A stretch of 64,000 nucleotides of DNA from Psococerastis gibbosa (GCA_963971405.1 OZ020490.1:3410001-3474000); one strand, 5' to 3'; counted from the stretch's first letter, positions 1 through 10,653 are shown. Program-made: numbers and translations. The notes: a model not told the origin generated them from the letters alone.

Positions 1-30
1 CTGTCAGACATAACTATTTCAACGTTTCAG

Positions 31-957
31 GGCGCAGTTGCGACTACTTTGACTCAGCCTTTAGATGTTTTGAAAACTCGCGTTATGAATGCAAAGCCTG
101 GTGAATTTAGTGTGAGTATTCCTTCACTCGTGTAGCTAATATCTGTACAATACTAAAAATATCTGTAACATGGGGACAGCATTCATTAGAAATGGGGTAT
201 AAGCAGGCTAATAATTTTGTTGTGACCGAGCGTGAGCGGGTGGTTCTCAATATAAGCCAAAGTCGAAATCATGCTATTAAGAATACCACCGTACTCAGGC
301 ATGTCACCGTGGTCGTTCTGAAAGCGTAATTCCACCCCTTTCGTCAACATCTGCGGTCGACATCTTCAGCACTACTGCGTAGACTTCTAAGATCTCTATA
401 GAGGGGCTATAGGAATCTACTACAAGCACCCACAGAACTTCAAAAGAAAGTAAGGACTAAAAGTCAACGGAATATGGTATATGTACAAACAATAAAATGA
501 CGTCATAATCCAGAAATCAGCCTGAGGTAACAGGGAGCCAATCAGGTGCGAATAAGACTCTGCCTCCACCCTCAGTTTGGTATAGATCAGTACACATCCC
601 CTTGCCCAAACAGTTTCTGTTGAGCCTCCGAGATACAATCATATATCTTAAGTCTACGTAGTTCCACTGAAATGTCGCCCGCAGATGTTGATGAATCGTT
701 TGGAATTACCCTTTCACAACGACCACAGCCTGTCATCCCATATCTACTGTTTCGGAACAGCTTAATTTATGTTGGTTTCTTTGCAGGGGCTCTGGGCCGT
801 GGTCTTACATACAGCCAAGCTGGGGCCTTTGGGATTCTTCAAAGGCTACGTCCCGGCGTTCGTTCGTCTGGGCCCACAGACAATTCTTACATTCGTGTTC
901 CTCGAGCAACTGCGGCAGAATTTTGGCACCTTGCCCGTAACTAGCGGAGACCACTAA
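31..957 (+). CDS. SLC25A10: Mitochondrial dicarboxylate carrier, last two exons (5' part outside window)
   Basis: Partial gene. Exon 31-111 follows an acceptor (tttcag) and ends before gtgagt; exon 787-957 follows ttgcag and ends at TAA 955-957. The junction is phase 0. The first exon carries the third-repeat carrier signature PLDVLK followed by TRVMNAKPGEF. The last exon has TAKLGPLGFFKGYVPAFVRL and LTFVFLEQLRQNFG, the characteristic C-terminal third of SLC25A10 (insect Dic). The family exchanges malate/succinate for phosphate or sulfur oxyanions across the inner mitochondrial membrane. All the visible C-terminal third is intact. The exon could begin upstream of 31 because the frame is open to the window edge, but the residues there do not resemble the family, so the acceptor is preferred. 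The protein end (TLPVTSGDH) is slightly longer than in vertebrates. The 675-bp intron holds only a repeat fragment. Confidence 0.9.
307..400 (-). repeat. Interspersed repeat fragment in SLC25A10 intron
   Basis: Closely resembles 38195-38285 (shared GGTCAACATCTTCAG-like and GCGTAGACTTCTAAGAT stretches) and, in opposite orientation, part of 31618-31692. One arm of a foldback family whose fuller copy is at 38161-38343. No coding capacity. Confidence 0.6.
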
Positions 958-965
958 ATGTGTTA

Positions 966-1035
966 AAGTAGTTCAGTTGGTAGAGAACTGGACAAACCCG
1001 GAGGTTAAGGGTTCGAGAAATGTTCACCTAACCTT
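966..1035 (+). repeat. Degenerate tRNA-like / SINE head
   Basis: Contains a good pol III A box (TAGTTCAGTTGG) and, about 37 bases on, a B-box-like GGGTTCGAGAAA. No acceptor stem closes, so it is not a working tRNA gene; a tRNA-derived SINE head just past the SLC25A10 stop codon is likelier. Confidence 0.45.
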
Positions 1036-1326
1036 AATGGGCATCTTATTTTTAACCGTAACAACGCAGCTACCAGGCATTTGGCTGGCTACATTATCCT
1101 ACAATGTAGTAGTATTGGTCTAGGAGGAGGACTCTCTGCCAGTCCTCTACCCTCAGACCTAAACCCTCTACGGGTTGTCGCGCCTCTGCGTTTTTGTCGT
1201 AATTTTCTGAAGCGTACTCACTGGCGAGAAATCATTCAATTTATTGTAACACGCTCTAAGTGTACTAGCAGTTCCGAACACATTCAAGGTTAATATTGAT
1301 TTGTTCATTTACTATTTGGGTCTATA

Positions 1327-1447
1327 ATGAACCTCTTTCGTATAAATGAGATGAGGATAGATTTCAATGTTTTCATTGGTTGGGCATGTTTGGGGCAGTG
1401 ATCTGATTGGTTGGGCGAATGCATTTTTCTATACGAAAGAGGTCCAT
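1327..1447. mobile_element. 121-bp foldback MITE (TGGACCTCTTTCG family)
   Basis: Terminal inverted repeats of 18 bp: ATGAACCTCTTTCGTATA at the left against the reverse complement of TATACGAAAGAGGTCCAT at the right (one mismatch). Relatives with similar ends are at 36326-36413 and 37426-37809. No ORF. Confidence 0.65.
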
Positions 1448-2078
1448 TTCTAATTTTCTACCCCATGAATCCTCTCTCACAGCACATAAGCTTTATTTAA
1501 GAAATTTATGCATGTTTTATTTATTTTAGCTCTCGTATAAAATTTTTAAACTTTTGTATCGTTAATTTATACACGTATTGTATACTTAAAGGAAGCCATT
1601 TTTATTGAGATGAAACTAGGCTTCTTGCTATTTCCAGTACAACCTGGAGTGTCTAGCTGAACGAATAAATTCTGCGAATACATATGCCCAACAAATTCGT
1701 TCGACGTAATGCGTCAGGTATTATTGCATAGTAATATGTTTTTATTTTAGCATAAGGTTGTGAATCTGGTTACGGTATCACAAACATTGTTTTGACATTG
1801 CTTCTTGAAATTTGGTTCCTACTGTATATAGCCTACAGTACACTCAATAGGTAGTGTAAGTGATTGTTTTAAACTTGTTAAATTTTGAATTACCTATAAT
1901 TTTTGTAAAAATGTATAAAAATTCAAAAATATGTAGCCTACCTACTTTTTATCTTTATTTTATTGACATTACCCGCCCCTGGATCACCCCGAAATTGGTT
2001 GGTTTATATTTTTTATTCAAGTTAATACTTAAGTTATACAGATTTGATCCGTTTCCGTGTGTGAGGACAATTTCATAA
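1448..2078. other. Intergenic, AT-rich, no gene seen
   Basis: Only short AT-rich ORFs without recognisable similarity. 1973-2045 resembles a repeat in UCP4 intron 2 (around 55863-55900 and 55978-56060; CCCCTGGATCACCC followed by GTTGGTTTA). Confidence 0.6.
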
Positions 2079-2453
2079 GGCGCGGTTTCCACCGACCGGC
2101 TAGGGCTAAATACAAATACGGTGACGTGGTAGCAGACATTCACCGACCTCGCATTGCAGAATGCAAATGTCATTGACGGAAATGTTTGTTTTTCTTTTTA
2201 TAGAAATCTATTAAAATGTTTGTAATTAACATATGCCATGACGCCATTTTTTAATTTTAGTTAGTTTGTTTGTGATTTTACTCTATGATCATTGATCAAT
2301 TTTAACTATGGCATAGAGTAAAACTAAAATTTCCGTCAATGCCACTTGCATTCTGCAATGCGAGGTCAGTGGAAACGCCGCCTAATTCTTGAATGTATGT
2401 TACCATGTCACCGTATTTGTATCTAGCCCTAGCCGGTCGGTGGGAACCCCGCC
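2079..2453. mobile_element. Compound foldback MITE, family II (PIF/Harbinger-like), copy 1
   Basis: Ends GGCGCGGTTTCC and the complementary GGGAACCCCGCC; flanked by TAA on both sides (2076-2078, 2454-2456), a 3-bp TWA target duplication. The arms carry CCGACCGGCTAGGGCTA and GGTGACGTGGTAGCAGACATT. Inside lies a second inverted-repeat pair (ACCTCGCATTGCAGAATGC). The left arm lacks about 22 bp that the other copies have at the inner junction. Confidence 0.8.
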
Positions 2454-2762
2454 TAAAGTCATATTACAAGGTGTTATTTTATTCTTGTTATAATTTTTCC
2501 ATGCATTTGATAACTCGGTAAATTTCCACCGCCTATCAGTTTCACGGAAAAACCTCGGCACGGAAACGAAAAACAATCCTCGTAGTACTAATAAATAAAA
2601 TCGTCTCCTTTTTAACTTTGTAATATTTTGAATACGGTACATAGTTTAAAAAAATAAATTATATCTTTGTCAATATTACATGAAAAACATCGTTAAGTTA
2701 AAATTTGAATTGAAACAAGTAATCGCAAGCTATAAATAAACCAAACAAACATTGTTCTCTTA

Positions 2763-2934
2763 GGCGGCTATTCCATCTGTCAATAATCCGTCATTTGTGC
2801 ATCAATAATTGATTTTTGTTTTAAGGAGACTATTATGTAGATACTTAACTTATCTATTATAAATTAAGTTATAACATGGTAGAGACTTATTATTGATGCG
2901 TAAATGACGGAATATTGACAAGTGGAATAGCCAC
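2763..2934. mobile_element. Foldback MITE, family I, copy 1
   Basis: Ends GGCGGCTATTCCA...GTCAATA and TATTGACAAGTGGAATAGCC, flanked by TTA. The interior has GGAGACTATTATGTAGATAC and AACTTATCTATTATAAATTA. A 3-bp TWA duplication with GGCGG ends suggests a PIF/Harbinger-type non-autonomous element. No ORF. Confidence 0.7.
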
Positions 2935-3734
2935 TTAACTGACAGGCCGAAACCGGTCGAGTTTTTAGTTTTTTTTAATGTAATATTGACAAAGATCTCG
3001 TAGTACTATGTATGTTATATAATTCTATGCTAATTGAACAAACCGAATCATTAAAATTTTTAGTACCTACCTTATTAAATAATAGAATAAACAATAGAAA
3101 CCAACCTATTTTGGGGTGATACAGCTTCCTCTCAAATTTTGAATTGCTTATTATTCTTGTAAAAATGTAAGAAACTTCAAAACTACACGTAAGTTAGCCT
3201 ACCAACCTTCCTTTTGTACATTTTTTTATATTTAAATTTATATTTAATCTACAGCATCTCTATTTATCTCTTAATCCCTTCATTTAGCTATTTCTGGAAG
3301 ACTTTTTTAGCTTATTTTCAGGTATTATTATTATTATTATTATTATTATTTTTAAATTTGTCTTAGCTATTGTATTTCTGGAAGCATTTAGATATTTTGA
3401 GACTATGCTATTTATGGACGCAAGATAGATTATTTTTACACCCCTGCCTATTGTTTAGTTGTGGTCCAGAATTTGAAATATTTTGGGTATTGGTCTAATC
3501 GCCGGATTTACTTTTTAACTACTGTACCATGTCCATATTGAACATCCATATTTTTTAATGTTGTATTTTTATATTGTTAAAATTCTGTTAATCAATTTGG
3601 TGGAGGCCATTTGTTGAAACGAAGGGCTGGTAACTTCTTCCCTTGCCCTTTGAATTAAGGCAGATTTCAAAATATTTTGCAAACAACTTGGAGATCGAGT
3701 CATTTTGCCGAAATTATTATTTTTATTAAAAAAA
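2935..3734. other. AT-rich intergenic DNA with an ATT microsatellite
   Basis: No gene recognised. A perfect ATT/TAT trinucleotide run occupies about 3324-3351. The end (3655-3725) shares a CAGATTTCAAAAT stretch with 13551-13570. Confidence 0.6.
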
Positions 3735-3900
3735 AATTTTTTTTAAAGATAAATCGCATACAAAAAATTTAATGAATGATTGACCTTTTCAGTCGCCTCT
3801 GTAGGTTATTACCCGTGATGAGTACGACACGTCTCCGATTGCATGGCGTGTAAAGACTCGCACATGTGCAAGCACGTTACCACCTGGCCATCGAAGTCGA
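3735..3900 (-). repeat. SINE-A copy 1 (minus)
   Basis: Reverse-strand copy of the family best read at 5700-5880: GGCCAGGTGGTAACGTGCTTG near the head, GGAGACGTG in the middle, GGCGACTGAAAAGGTCAAT and TGTATGCGATTTATC near the A-rich tail. Six copies are in this window. The head looks like a pol III A-box region, so a tRNA-derived SINE is likely. Confidence 0.65.
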
Positions 3901-3939
3901 TAATTAATTAATTCCTCGTTCTATACATTATATACGTTA

Positions 3940-4205
3940 GGCGGATATTCCACTTGTTGATTTTACTTCAAATTTGATTTGAGATTTTTTGTTCGTTTTC
4001 TTTTAAGGAGACTATTGTGTAGATACTTAACCTATCTATTATAAATTATGTTATAGTATGGTAGCAGACGTCAAATGTGATTAAAAAGAGTCTGCTGCCA
4101 TATTATAACTTAATTCATAATAGATAAGTTAAGTATCTACATAATGGTCTCCTTAAACAAAACAAACAAAAAATCACAAATCAAATTTGAAATAGTGGAA
4201 AAAAT
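3940..4205. mobile_element. Foldback MITE, family I, long variant
   Basis: Starts GGCGGATATTCCACTTGTTG after TTA. Interior arms GGAGACTATTGTGTAGATAC and the complementary GTATCTACATAATGGTCTCC flank a central AAAAAGAGTCTGCTGCCAT also present at 63800-63920. The right end is diverged. Confidence 0.6.
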
Positions 4206-4597
4206 CAAAATTTCATGAAACAAAGACAAGTTTTCTCAAAAAGCAGTCTGTTTGCCTTGCTAATACACTACAAAATGGTCATATAATGCACATTATCTCG
4301 GTTTCAATATTAAAAATAATATCAGGTGGAATTTATTCAGAAAGCTTGTATTGTTTATAAATTTTTCATAATTCCATTTTCATTTCTTTATGGCTGTGGA
4401 GCGAGTGATTAATTTCTTTCGTCAAAATGATTAAGTTTCAAGTTGTTTAAAAAATGGTTTGAAATCTGTCTTAAGTGAATTATTTGATTGATACCGTAGG
4501 TTAATTTAATCCGTGCAAAACTCTTTATGGCACAACAAGCGGATTTTATTACATCTTCCTACTATACTCAAGGTACTTGGTTAAATCTGGCATATAC

Positions 4598-4715
4598 CCT
4601 TTGCAATGTGTCAATGCTAAGCTGCCTCAGCTTGTTTATTGGCATTTAGACCCAGTGTAGGTTGACGCTGAGGATATGTGCCAGTTTGCCAACGGCCAAA
4701 ACTCATGCGCAGAAA
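4598..4715 (+). repeat. Repeat family III copy
   Basis: Shares CAGTTTGCCAAYGGCCAAAA and GTGTAGGTTGACRYCGAGGA-type stretches with copies at 13975-14135, 41098-41215, 53618-53735, 55070-55235, 59772-59925 and, reversed, 38870-38955. Function unknown; a SINE or MITE end is likely. Confidence 0.6.
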
Positions 4716-5699
4716 AAAAAAAAAATTGTCTTTATTTTCCATATGGGCGAATTTTGGGCCTTTCGGCAGAAGCCCAGAATGGCAAAGCGTCCGTTTAATT
4801 AATAAAAAAAAAACTGTAAATTATCCATATTTTTGTATTGATCTTCAACAAGATTGTAATATTAAGGTGTCACAACCGAAGCTGGTATATCTCCCGTAGG
4901 CCATTTAACAGTTTTGCATGGAGTATATTTTAGAAATGGATTGTACGCATTTGCTAATATACATTAGATAAAAATAAATCTGACTTACTAAATGCTCTTA
5001 TCGAATACTATTTTAGCTAATGTTATTAACAAAATGCAGTACAGATGCGCTGTGACATTGTTTGAGATAGAAATATTTTAAAAATAGTATATCAAATAAG
5101 ATCCCCAATATAGTTGGGGAGATATTTTGCATACAAGAAATGGCCGTTGATTTTTGACGAAATCAATTAATTACTGGTCCCACGGCCGCAAAGTTGTGAA
5201 AGTGGTTAGATGAAAAATTGGTTTAGAAATATGCAAGCTTTTGAAGAAAATTTACATTTTCTCATCTGAAATATTATTACTACTACTGAAAACCCCGATA
5301 AACTCATCAAACCGATTTTGTAGAATTGTTATAATTTCGAGGGGACTAATCTATCAGGAAGCTTTCATTTTTATACATTTTTCAACGGACCACTTTCTTA
5401 TCTTTGGGGTTGTGGAGCGAGAAATTAATTTACTTTGTCAAATATACACGGCTATTCCTCGTCAACTAATTATTTTGAAATCTCCCCTTTAAGAGACTAA
5501 CGGACCTGCCCCCCCCCCCCCCAGAGATGGGACTCGTATTTGATTAATTAACTCTTATACCTGTTACATTGTGTCAATGGAAATATGTCTCATTTTGTCC
5601 ATGGTCCTTGAGAAGGTTCAATTAAACACTCAAAGTCCCTTCAATTATTAATTTTTATTATTTTGAAGTACTTAAGTAATTTATTGTGCATAATACAAT
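4716..5699. other. Intergenic with degenerate repeats and a 14-C run
   Basis: No gene. 5385-5450 resembles 4375-4430 (GGCTGTGGAGCGAG against GTTGTGGAGCGAG). A run of 14 C lies at 5509-5522. Confidence 0.5.
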
Positions 5700-5880
5700 A
5701 GTTCGATGGCCAGGTGGTAACGTGCTTGCACTTGTGCCAGTCTTTACACGCCATGCGATCGGAGACGTGTCGCAGCTCAAGACGGTTACTAACCTACAGA
5801 GGCGACTGTAGAGGTCAATCTGATACATTTATTAAATTGTTTGTATGCGATTAATCTTTTATAAAAATAAAAAAAAGTTC
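5700..5880 (+). repeat. SINE-A copy 2 (plus, best-preserved)
   Basis: Head GATGGCCAGGTGGTAACGTG, then CTTGCACTTGTGCCAG, GATCGGAGACGTGTCGC, CAGAGGCGACTGTAGAGGTC, and a tail TTTGTATGCGATTAATC running into A-rich sequence. Inverted relative to copy 1, about 1.8 kb away. Confidence 0.7.
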
Positions 5881-5904
5881 TATGCATTACTTGGGTTGAA
5901 GAGG

Positions 5905-6060
5905 CAACCTCCTCGTAATAACCGAAATTAAATAATCAATAAAAATCTGGGCTTAGCGGGATTTCGACCCAAGATAACTGCCGGCAAGGCATCGATCGTG
6001 GGTTCGAATTCCGCTAACTTCAGATTTTTATTGATTCTCTAATTTCGGTCAAGTTCCAGC
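5905..6060. repeat. Head-to-head pair of tRNA-derived SINE-C fragments
   Basis: 5905-5970 is a minus-strand copy and 5985-6060 a plus-strand copy of the same tail (GATTTTTATTGATT...AATTTCGGT), joined at the tRNA-like part. The plus half has a canonical B box (GGGTTCGAATTCC). Together they form a large imperfect palindrome. Relatives: 56185-56300 and 56340-56410. Confidence 0.65.
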
Positions 6061-6608
6061 AAATAATAGTAACACCAATTGTTTAGCGTCCGTCATTTTC
6101 CCACAAATATCCCTTGCATAATTTGATTTATAATGCATAGATATGCAGGGGGTGAGTCAGCTAGTCTCTTAATGGAAGAATGAGCATTTCTTAGTAAAAA
6201 CAATAGCCTGATAATTTGCCATGTAAAAAAATAAGTTTAGATATTTTTTGTTTGTTTTTTAAGCTTTTAGATTCCTTGGTTGCTTTCACATTCACTATGC
6301 TACCTCAGTAGCCTATTTTAATGAGCTTTACATTCCGTCAAGTCAAATTTTAGACACTATTTGGTAGTTTTCCATGCTAACTGTATCTTACGAGAATTAT
6401 CAGTGTACCTCCAGTAGCCGCCTTAAGCACGAGGGACCAATTTTAGAATAAAGAAAGAAAATCTTTCTTATTCATTAGCTAATTCTTATAATTAACCCAA
6501 TAGCACTTTGCATTTTTAAAGTCATTTGTTTACATTTTTACCTGCGGTAATAAGTTGCATAGTAGTATAGTATATTTCCAGATTAAAAAATTACAATACT
6601 AGGTTGGC
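6061..6608. other. AT-rich intergenic DNA
   Basis: No gene or clear repeat structure recognised. Confidence 0.5.
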
Positions 6609-6611
6609 TTA

Positions 6612-6988
6612 GGCTATAATTCCACTTGTCCATTTTTCTTCAATTTTGATACTGTTATTGACGGAAATATCATTTATATTTTTACACCTCATTCCACTTG
6701 TCTTCAATAATTGTCGATTTTTTTTCTTCAATTTTTTCCAATTTTTGTTAGTTTGCCCACCGTCTTTCTTTTAATTTTATAATCTACAAGACATTTTATG
6801 ATTTAAATTATGAAATAATTCGTTAGTTCTCAATAAATTAATTACAATTATTTATCATATCCAGACGACGCCATTGTTTGCAAAGCGTGATTTTATTCTA
6901 TGATCGGAAGTTAAAATGGACAATGACAAAGAGTAAAACAAAAATCTCATCAATTATTGACGGAATATTGACAAGTGAAATAGCCGGC
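6612..6988. mobile_element. Foldback MITE, family I, longest copy
   Basis: Left end GGCTATAATTCCACTTGTC after TTA, right end GACAAGTGAAATAGCCGGC followed by TAA. The interior contains TGATTTTATTCTATGATC, resembling the centre of family II, which suggests the two families share an ancestor. No ORF. Confidence 0.6.
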
Positions 6989-7195
6989 TAAGTAATAGAA
7001 CAAAAGTCAATATTTATTATTTATTTTACTTATTTTATATCATCTACCGCAAGGCGACGCCTGTTTGGGGTTTTCAGATCTGACTATATATAATGTTGGT
7101 TGAATATACTTGGACCCGATCCGACGACTGATACAAATCATTTAAGTGACGCTTATCTTGTTATTATTTTTATTATTATTGAATCGGCTCGGTTA

Positions 7196-7575
7196 GGTGC
7201 CCATTCCATTGAACGGCTAGGGCTATTTCCAAAAACGGTGACGTGGTAGCAGACATTCAAGACTTAGGTGGCGTTTCCACCGACCTCGCATTGCAGAATT
7301 GACGGAAATGTTTATTTTTCTCTATGCCATAGTTAAAATTGATCAATGATCATACAGTAAAATCACAAACAAACTAAAATTAAAAAATGGCGTCATGGGA
7401 TATGTTAAGTACAAACATTTTAATAGATTTCTATAAAAAGAAAAATTCTAATTTCCGTCAATGTCATTTGCATTCTGCAATGCGAGATCGTTGGAAACGC
7501 GACCTAAGTCTTGAATGTCTGCTACCACGTCACTGTTTTTGGAAATAGCCCTAGCCGGTCAATGGAATGGGCGCC
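7196..7575. mobile_element. Compound foldback MITE, family II, copy 2
   Basis: Ends GGTGCCCATTCCA and TGGAATGGGCGCC with perfect TTA direct repeats (7193-7195, 7576-7578). Outer arms of about 75 bp (CCGGCTAGGGCTATTTCC and its complement) enclose an inner inverted pair beginning GGTGGCGTTTCCACCGACC. The centre has CATGGGATATGTTAAGTAC. Confidence 0.85.
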
Positions 7576-7578
7576 TTA

Positions 7579-8110
7579 GGCCATCCCGACCGTTATCAAT
7601 ATGGCGGCCTGCAATATGGTGGCCTGCACAAGCTAAGTATAGCGTTTTGGTCGGGTCCAGGTATCCGTTCTGATATGCTGCAATGTTTAAGACTTCGATA
7701 TTTTTTACATTGGTACTTTTCTCTTATAGTTGGCTTATGGTTAGCGGGAGCCCCATAAGCTCCTGCTGCTCCAGGTAATATATTTCTATGGGATAGGCTA
7801 ACTACGTCAGCCGATTCAATAATAAAAACAAGATAAGCGTCAATATGCATGGTTAAATGAAAAATTGTTAAAATGTAAAAAGGTAAAATATAGCCAACAT
7901 GTATGCAGTCAAATAAAATGCAAATGGAAGAAATAGTCTTTTATAAAAGTTAACATGGTACCTCGTGCTTCGGCTACTGTATGCAAGCCTAACATGAGTA
8001 TAGAAGGATAATTTGACCAGGGGTTTAGAGCTAGTTTTAAATTTAAATTATTAAACGTTGCGAAACGAGAGAAGTTGTTATTGGTTTTTGCAGGTTTGTA
8101 AAATGTTAAA
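7579..8110. other. Intergenic, no gene recognised
   Basis: Short ORFs only. 7591-7625 contains a short direct duplication (ATATGGYGGCCTGCA twice). Confidence 0.5.
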
Positions 8111-8370
8111 GGCGGCTATTCCACTTGTCAATAATCCGTCATTTGTGCTTCAATAATTGATGAGATTTTTTTATGTGTTTTTTCATTAGGCGGCTATTCC
8201 ACTTGTCAATTTTCCGTCATTAATGCATCAATAATATCTCTTTACCACTACCATTAGAACTTAATTTATAATAGATAAGTTAAGTATCTACATAATAGTC
8301 TCCTTAAAATAAAAATCTCATCAATTATTGATGCACAAATTACGGAATATTGACAACTGGAATAGCCGCC
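8111..8370. mobile_element. Foldback MITE, family I, with duplicated left end
   Basis: Two left ends with the same GGCGGCTATTCCACTTGTCA (8111 and 8189) share one right end (TGGAATAGCCGCC, 8370) followed by TAA. The inner left end is preceded by TTA. Either a second copy inserted into or next to the first, or an end duplication. Confidence 0.7.
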
Positions 8371-8509
8371 TAACATGTGTAAGAATGGACAAAACAATCA
8401 ACAGAGCAGTTTTACCTCCTAACAACAAAGCAAAAGAATAGCTTGATATTTCATGAGATATTTGATTTTTACACTTATACGGCTTTTTCCTTTCGATTGT
8501 TTCTTAAGT

Positions 8510-8618
8510 GACAACTTTCGTATAGAAATTAATAGTTTAGGAACATCAAATCCAAATTTTGACTAGTTTGAGCGCAACGTCCTTACTCTATTGATCTCAA
8601 TTGGAAAGTTGTCGTTTA
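8510..8618. mobile_element. Small foldback MITE
   Basis: GACAACTTTCGTATAGAAATT at the left against AATTGGAAAGTTGTC at the right; ends similar to the 37426-37809 element. Confidence 0.45.
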
Positions 8619-8679
8619 GTGGTAATTTAGGATTAGTTTTCAACCCCTGGGTAGGTTAAACTTTCTATGCTTGTGCAAG

Positions 8680-8748
8680 CAGGGACGGATCCAGCCCATT
8701 TTTTGGGGGGGGGCAGCTACCCCCCCCCCCCCCCTGTATCCGTCCTTG
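8680..8748. mobile_element. 69-bp hAT-like mini-MITE
   Basis: Inverted ends CAGGGACGGATCCAG and the reverse complement of CTGTATCCGTCCTTG (13 of 15 match). Flanked by a perfect 8-bp direct repeat TGTGCAAG (8672-8679 and 8749-8756), the duplication length of hAT transposases. Most of the interior is a G run followed by a C run. Confidence 0.85.
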
Positions 8749-9204
8749 TGTGCAAGGCAGTTACTCCGATATATTGTCAAGTGATGATTAAAAGATACAG
8801 ATAGGCCTATTGTTTGCTTTGCATGCATTACACAATTAATTTAGATTGAAATTTATTGTATCCTTATAGTTTTCCTCGTCTGAAATGCGCTATATTTGAT
8901 GATAAAGCCAAATATTTTTGTTATTAATAAATTTGTTGATCGCTTTTGAGTTATAATTGGTTCAATTTCATTCATATTCCTGACCAATAATTTATTATAC
9001 TATGCCTACCCCCTGATAAATTAACATATTGGATAAGACCTACATTATGCATAGGTAATGAAAATACATTCTAAGTTGGACACGAAAGTTTTAAGTTGTA
9101 ATAATTGGTTAGAAGTCGTTGTCTGGTAAATAGGTAAAATGTAAAAAAAATTGTCATTTTTTTTATATTTACGTTTTCATTAAATTAATTTTATATAGTT
9201 AAAT

Positions 9205-9305
9205 TCGGGACAAATGACCGCCCCGGATGATCCCCCTAGAAATCCGGGACCAGACCTAAAAAATCGGGACTGTCCCGGAAAAATCGGGACGGATGGTCAC
9301 CTTAT
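9205..9305. repeat. GTCCCGG-rich repeat fragment
   Basis: Contains repeated AAATCGGGAC/GTCCCGG units and ends GGATGGTCACCTTA. A related reversed copy lies at 31733-31830. Probably part of a non-autonomous DNA element. Confidence 0.45.
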
Positions 9306-9499
9306 CCTGAAGGCGTCCAACTTGTCGATCCTCTTCAGCCGGGAGTTTATTATAACGACTAATTCCAAAGTCAGCAAAGAATTTTTACCAAACATGGAAT
9401 TTTTATGTTCTAAAATGAAGTTATCAGCATTCCTAGTGTTATACCTATGAACATCTTTAAAATTTTTATTTTCCTTCAAATATGCCGGGAGAAGATTGT

Positions 9500-9866
9500 T
9501 TTCTATCTTGTATATAAGTCCAGAAATTTATTCACATGCAAACAATTCAATGAATGCATCCGAATAACCTCTTCAGTCGCCTCTGTAGGCAATACCTGTG
9601 TTAAACATTTGCATCTTCTCCTCGAGTTGAGCAAGTCTCGAATCGCAGATAAGGTGTAACTGTGCTAGTGGGTTTCCCTCTGTAGATGGCAGTTCTTGCC
9701 GAAAGCGCTCAGGGTTTTATACTAACACAAGTGGGTTTCTTAGACAAAGTTAATTTCTTAACGATTATTTGGGTTTTACTAATTCGGGTTGTTATAACAA
9801 GTTTTTCTAAAACTCTAAGTTTTTGTTATTTTTTGTTTAATACCTGTGTTGAGTTACTGTTAACTG
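9500..9866 (-). repeat. SINE-A copy 3 (minus), split by a Penelope fragment
   Basis: Left part 9530-9602 (TGAATGCATCCGAATAACC, CAGTCGCCTCTGTAGG) continues at 9839 with GAGTTACTG as in the unbroken copy at 11730-11860. The inserted DNA is 9603-9838, flanked by AATACCTGTGTT on both sides. Confidence 0.75.
9603..9838 (+). mobile_element. 5'-truncated Penelope-like element, 3' end only
   Basis: 236 bp nearly identical to the 3' untranslated region downstream of the Penelope ORF (reverse strand of about 32448-32690). Flanked by a perfect 12-bp target duplication AATACCTGTGTT (9591-9602, 9839-9850). Severe 5' truncation is usual for target-primed retroelements. A short ORF inside (from 9686) is not a gene; the same frame lies in the 3' end of the longer copy. 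Confidence 0.85.
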
Positions 9867-10122
9867 CAGCGGTTCCCAACCAGGGAAGGTCTGCGGACCA
9901 CCCCTCACATCTATTATTATTATTATTTTAAGAATTACAAGGCTTTCAAGGATATCCCTATATTTAGCTTACAGTATGAATGTACGACAAAGTTAATGTG
10001 AAACTTGGGCACGCATGTTTTTTTACAATTCGTTGCATTCTCGGCTTAATGTTCTTGTTAATAGCAACTCTTAATTAAGTCACTGCAGGCATTCTCGCGG
10101 ACCACCGGTTGGGAACCACTAG
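9867..10122. mobile_element. hAT-like MITE
   Basis: Ends CAGCGGTTCCCAACC and GGTTGGGAACCACTAG with subterminal GTCTGCGGACCACC and GCGGACCACC inverted. Flanking octamers TTAACTGC and TCTACTGC agree at 6 of 8, compatible with an old 8-bp duplication. Lies inside SINE-A copy 3. Confidence 0.7.
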
Positions 10123-10284
10123 TCTACTGCAACGTGATCAGCAACAACACGTACAGCATTTCCATACGAATAATTTCACTTTTAATAAAAAGAAGATACA
10201 TCAGGGGTCTTTACAATGTCGGTGCTATCAAGTTGTCCCTAGTTAAGTGTGTTATATCAAATTAACAGTCATGGAACCCGCTAA

Positions 10285-10653
10285 GGCACCCATTCCACCG
10301 ACCGGCTAGGGCTATTTACAAAAACGGTAGCAGACATTCAAGACTTAGGTGACGTTTCCACCGACCTCACATTGCAGAATGCAAATGACATTGACAGAAA
10401 TTAGAATTTTTCTTTTTATAGAAATCTATTAAAATGTTTGTACTTAACATATCCCATGACGCCATTTTTTAATTTTAGTTTGTTTGTGATTTTACTGTAT
10501 GATCATTGAATTTTAACTATGGCATAGAGGAAAATAAACATTTCCGTCAATTCTGCAATGCGAGGTCGGTGGATACCCCACCTAAGTCTTGAATGTCTGC
10601 TACCACGTCACTGTTTTTGTAAATAGCCCTAGCCGGTCGGTGGAATGGGCGCC
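10285..10653. mobile_element. Compound foldback MITE, family II, copy 3
   Basis: Ends GGCACCCATTCCACCGACCG and CGGTCGGTGGAATGGGCGCC; perfect TAA direct repeats (10282-10284, 10654-10656). Same nested arm structure as copy 2, centre in the opposite orientation (TGTACTTAACATATCCCATG). Confidence 0.85.

Noticed and set aside
966..1035. Functional tRNA gene
   Set aside because: A and B boxes are present but acceptor and T stems do not close; better read as a SINE head.
2763..8370. CRISPR-like array from recurrent motifs around 2.7-8.4 kb
   Set aside because: The repeats are inverted-repeat transposons with irregular spacing in a eukaryotic genome; no spacer regularity or cas genes.
9686..9931. 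81-codon hydrophobic ORF shared with 32425-32613
   Set aside because: The shared part is Penelope 3' untranslated sequence; the frame runs out of the element at different points in the two copies.
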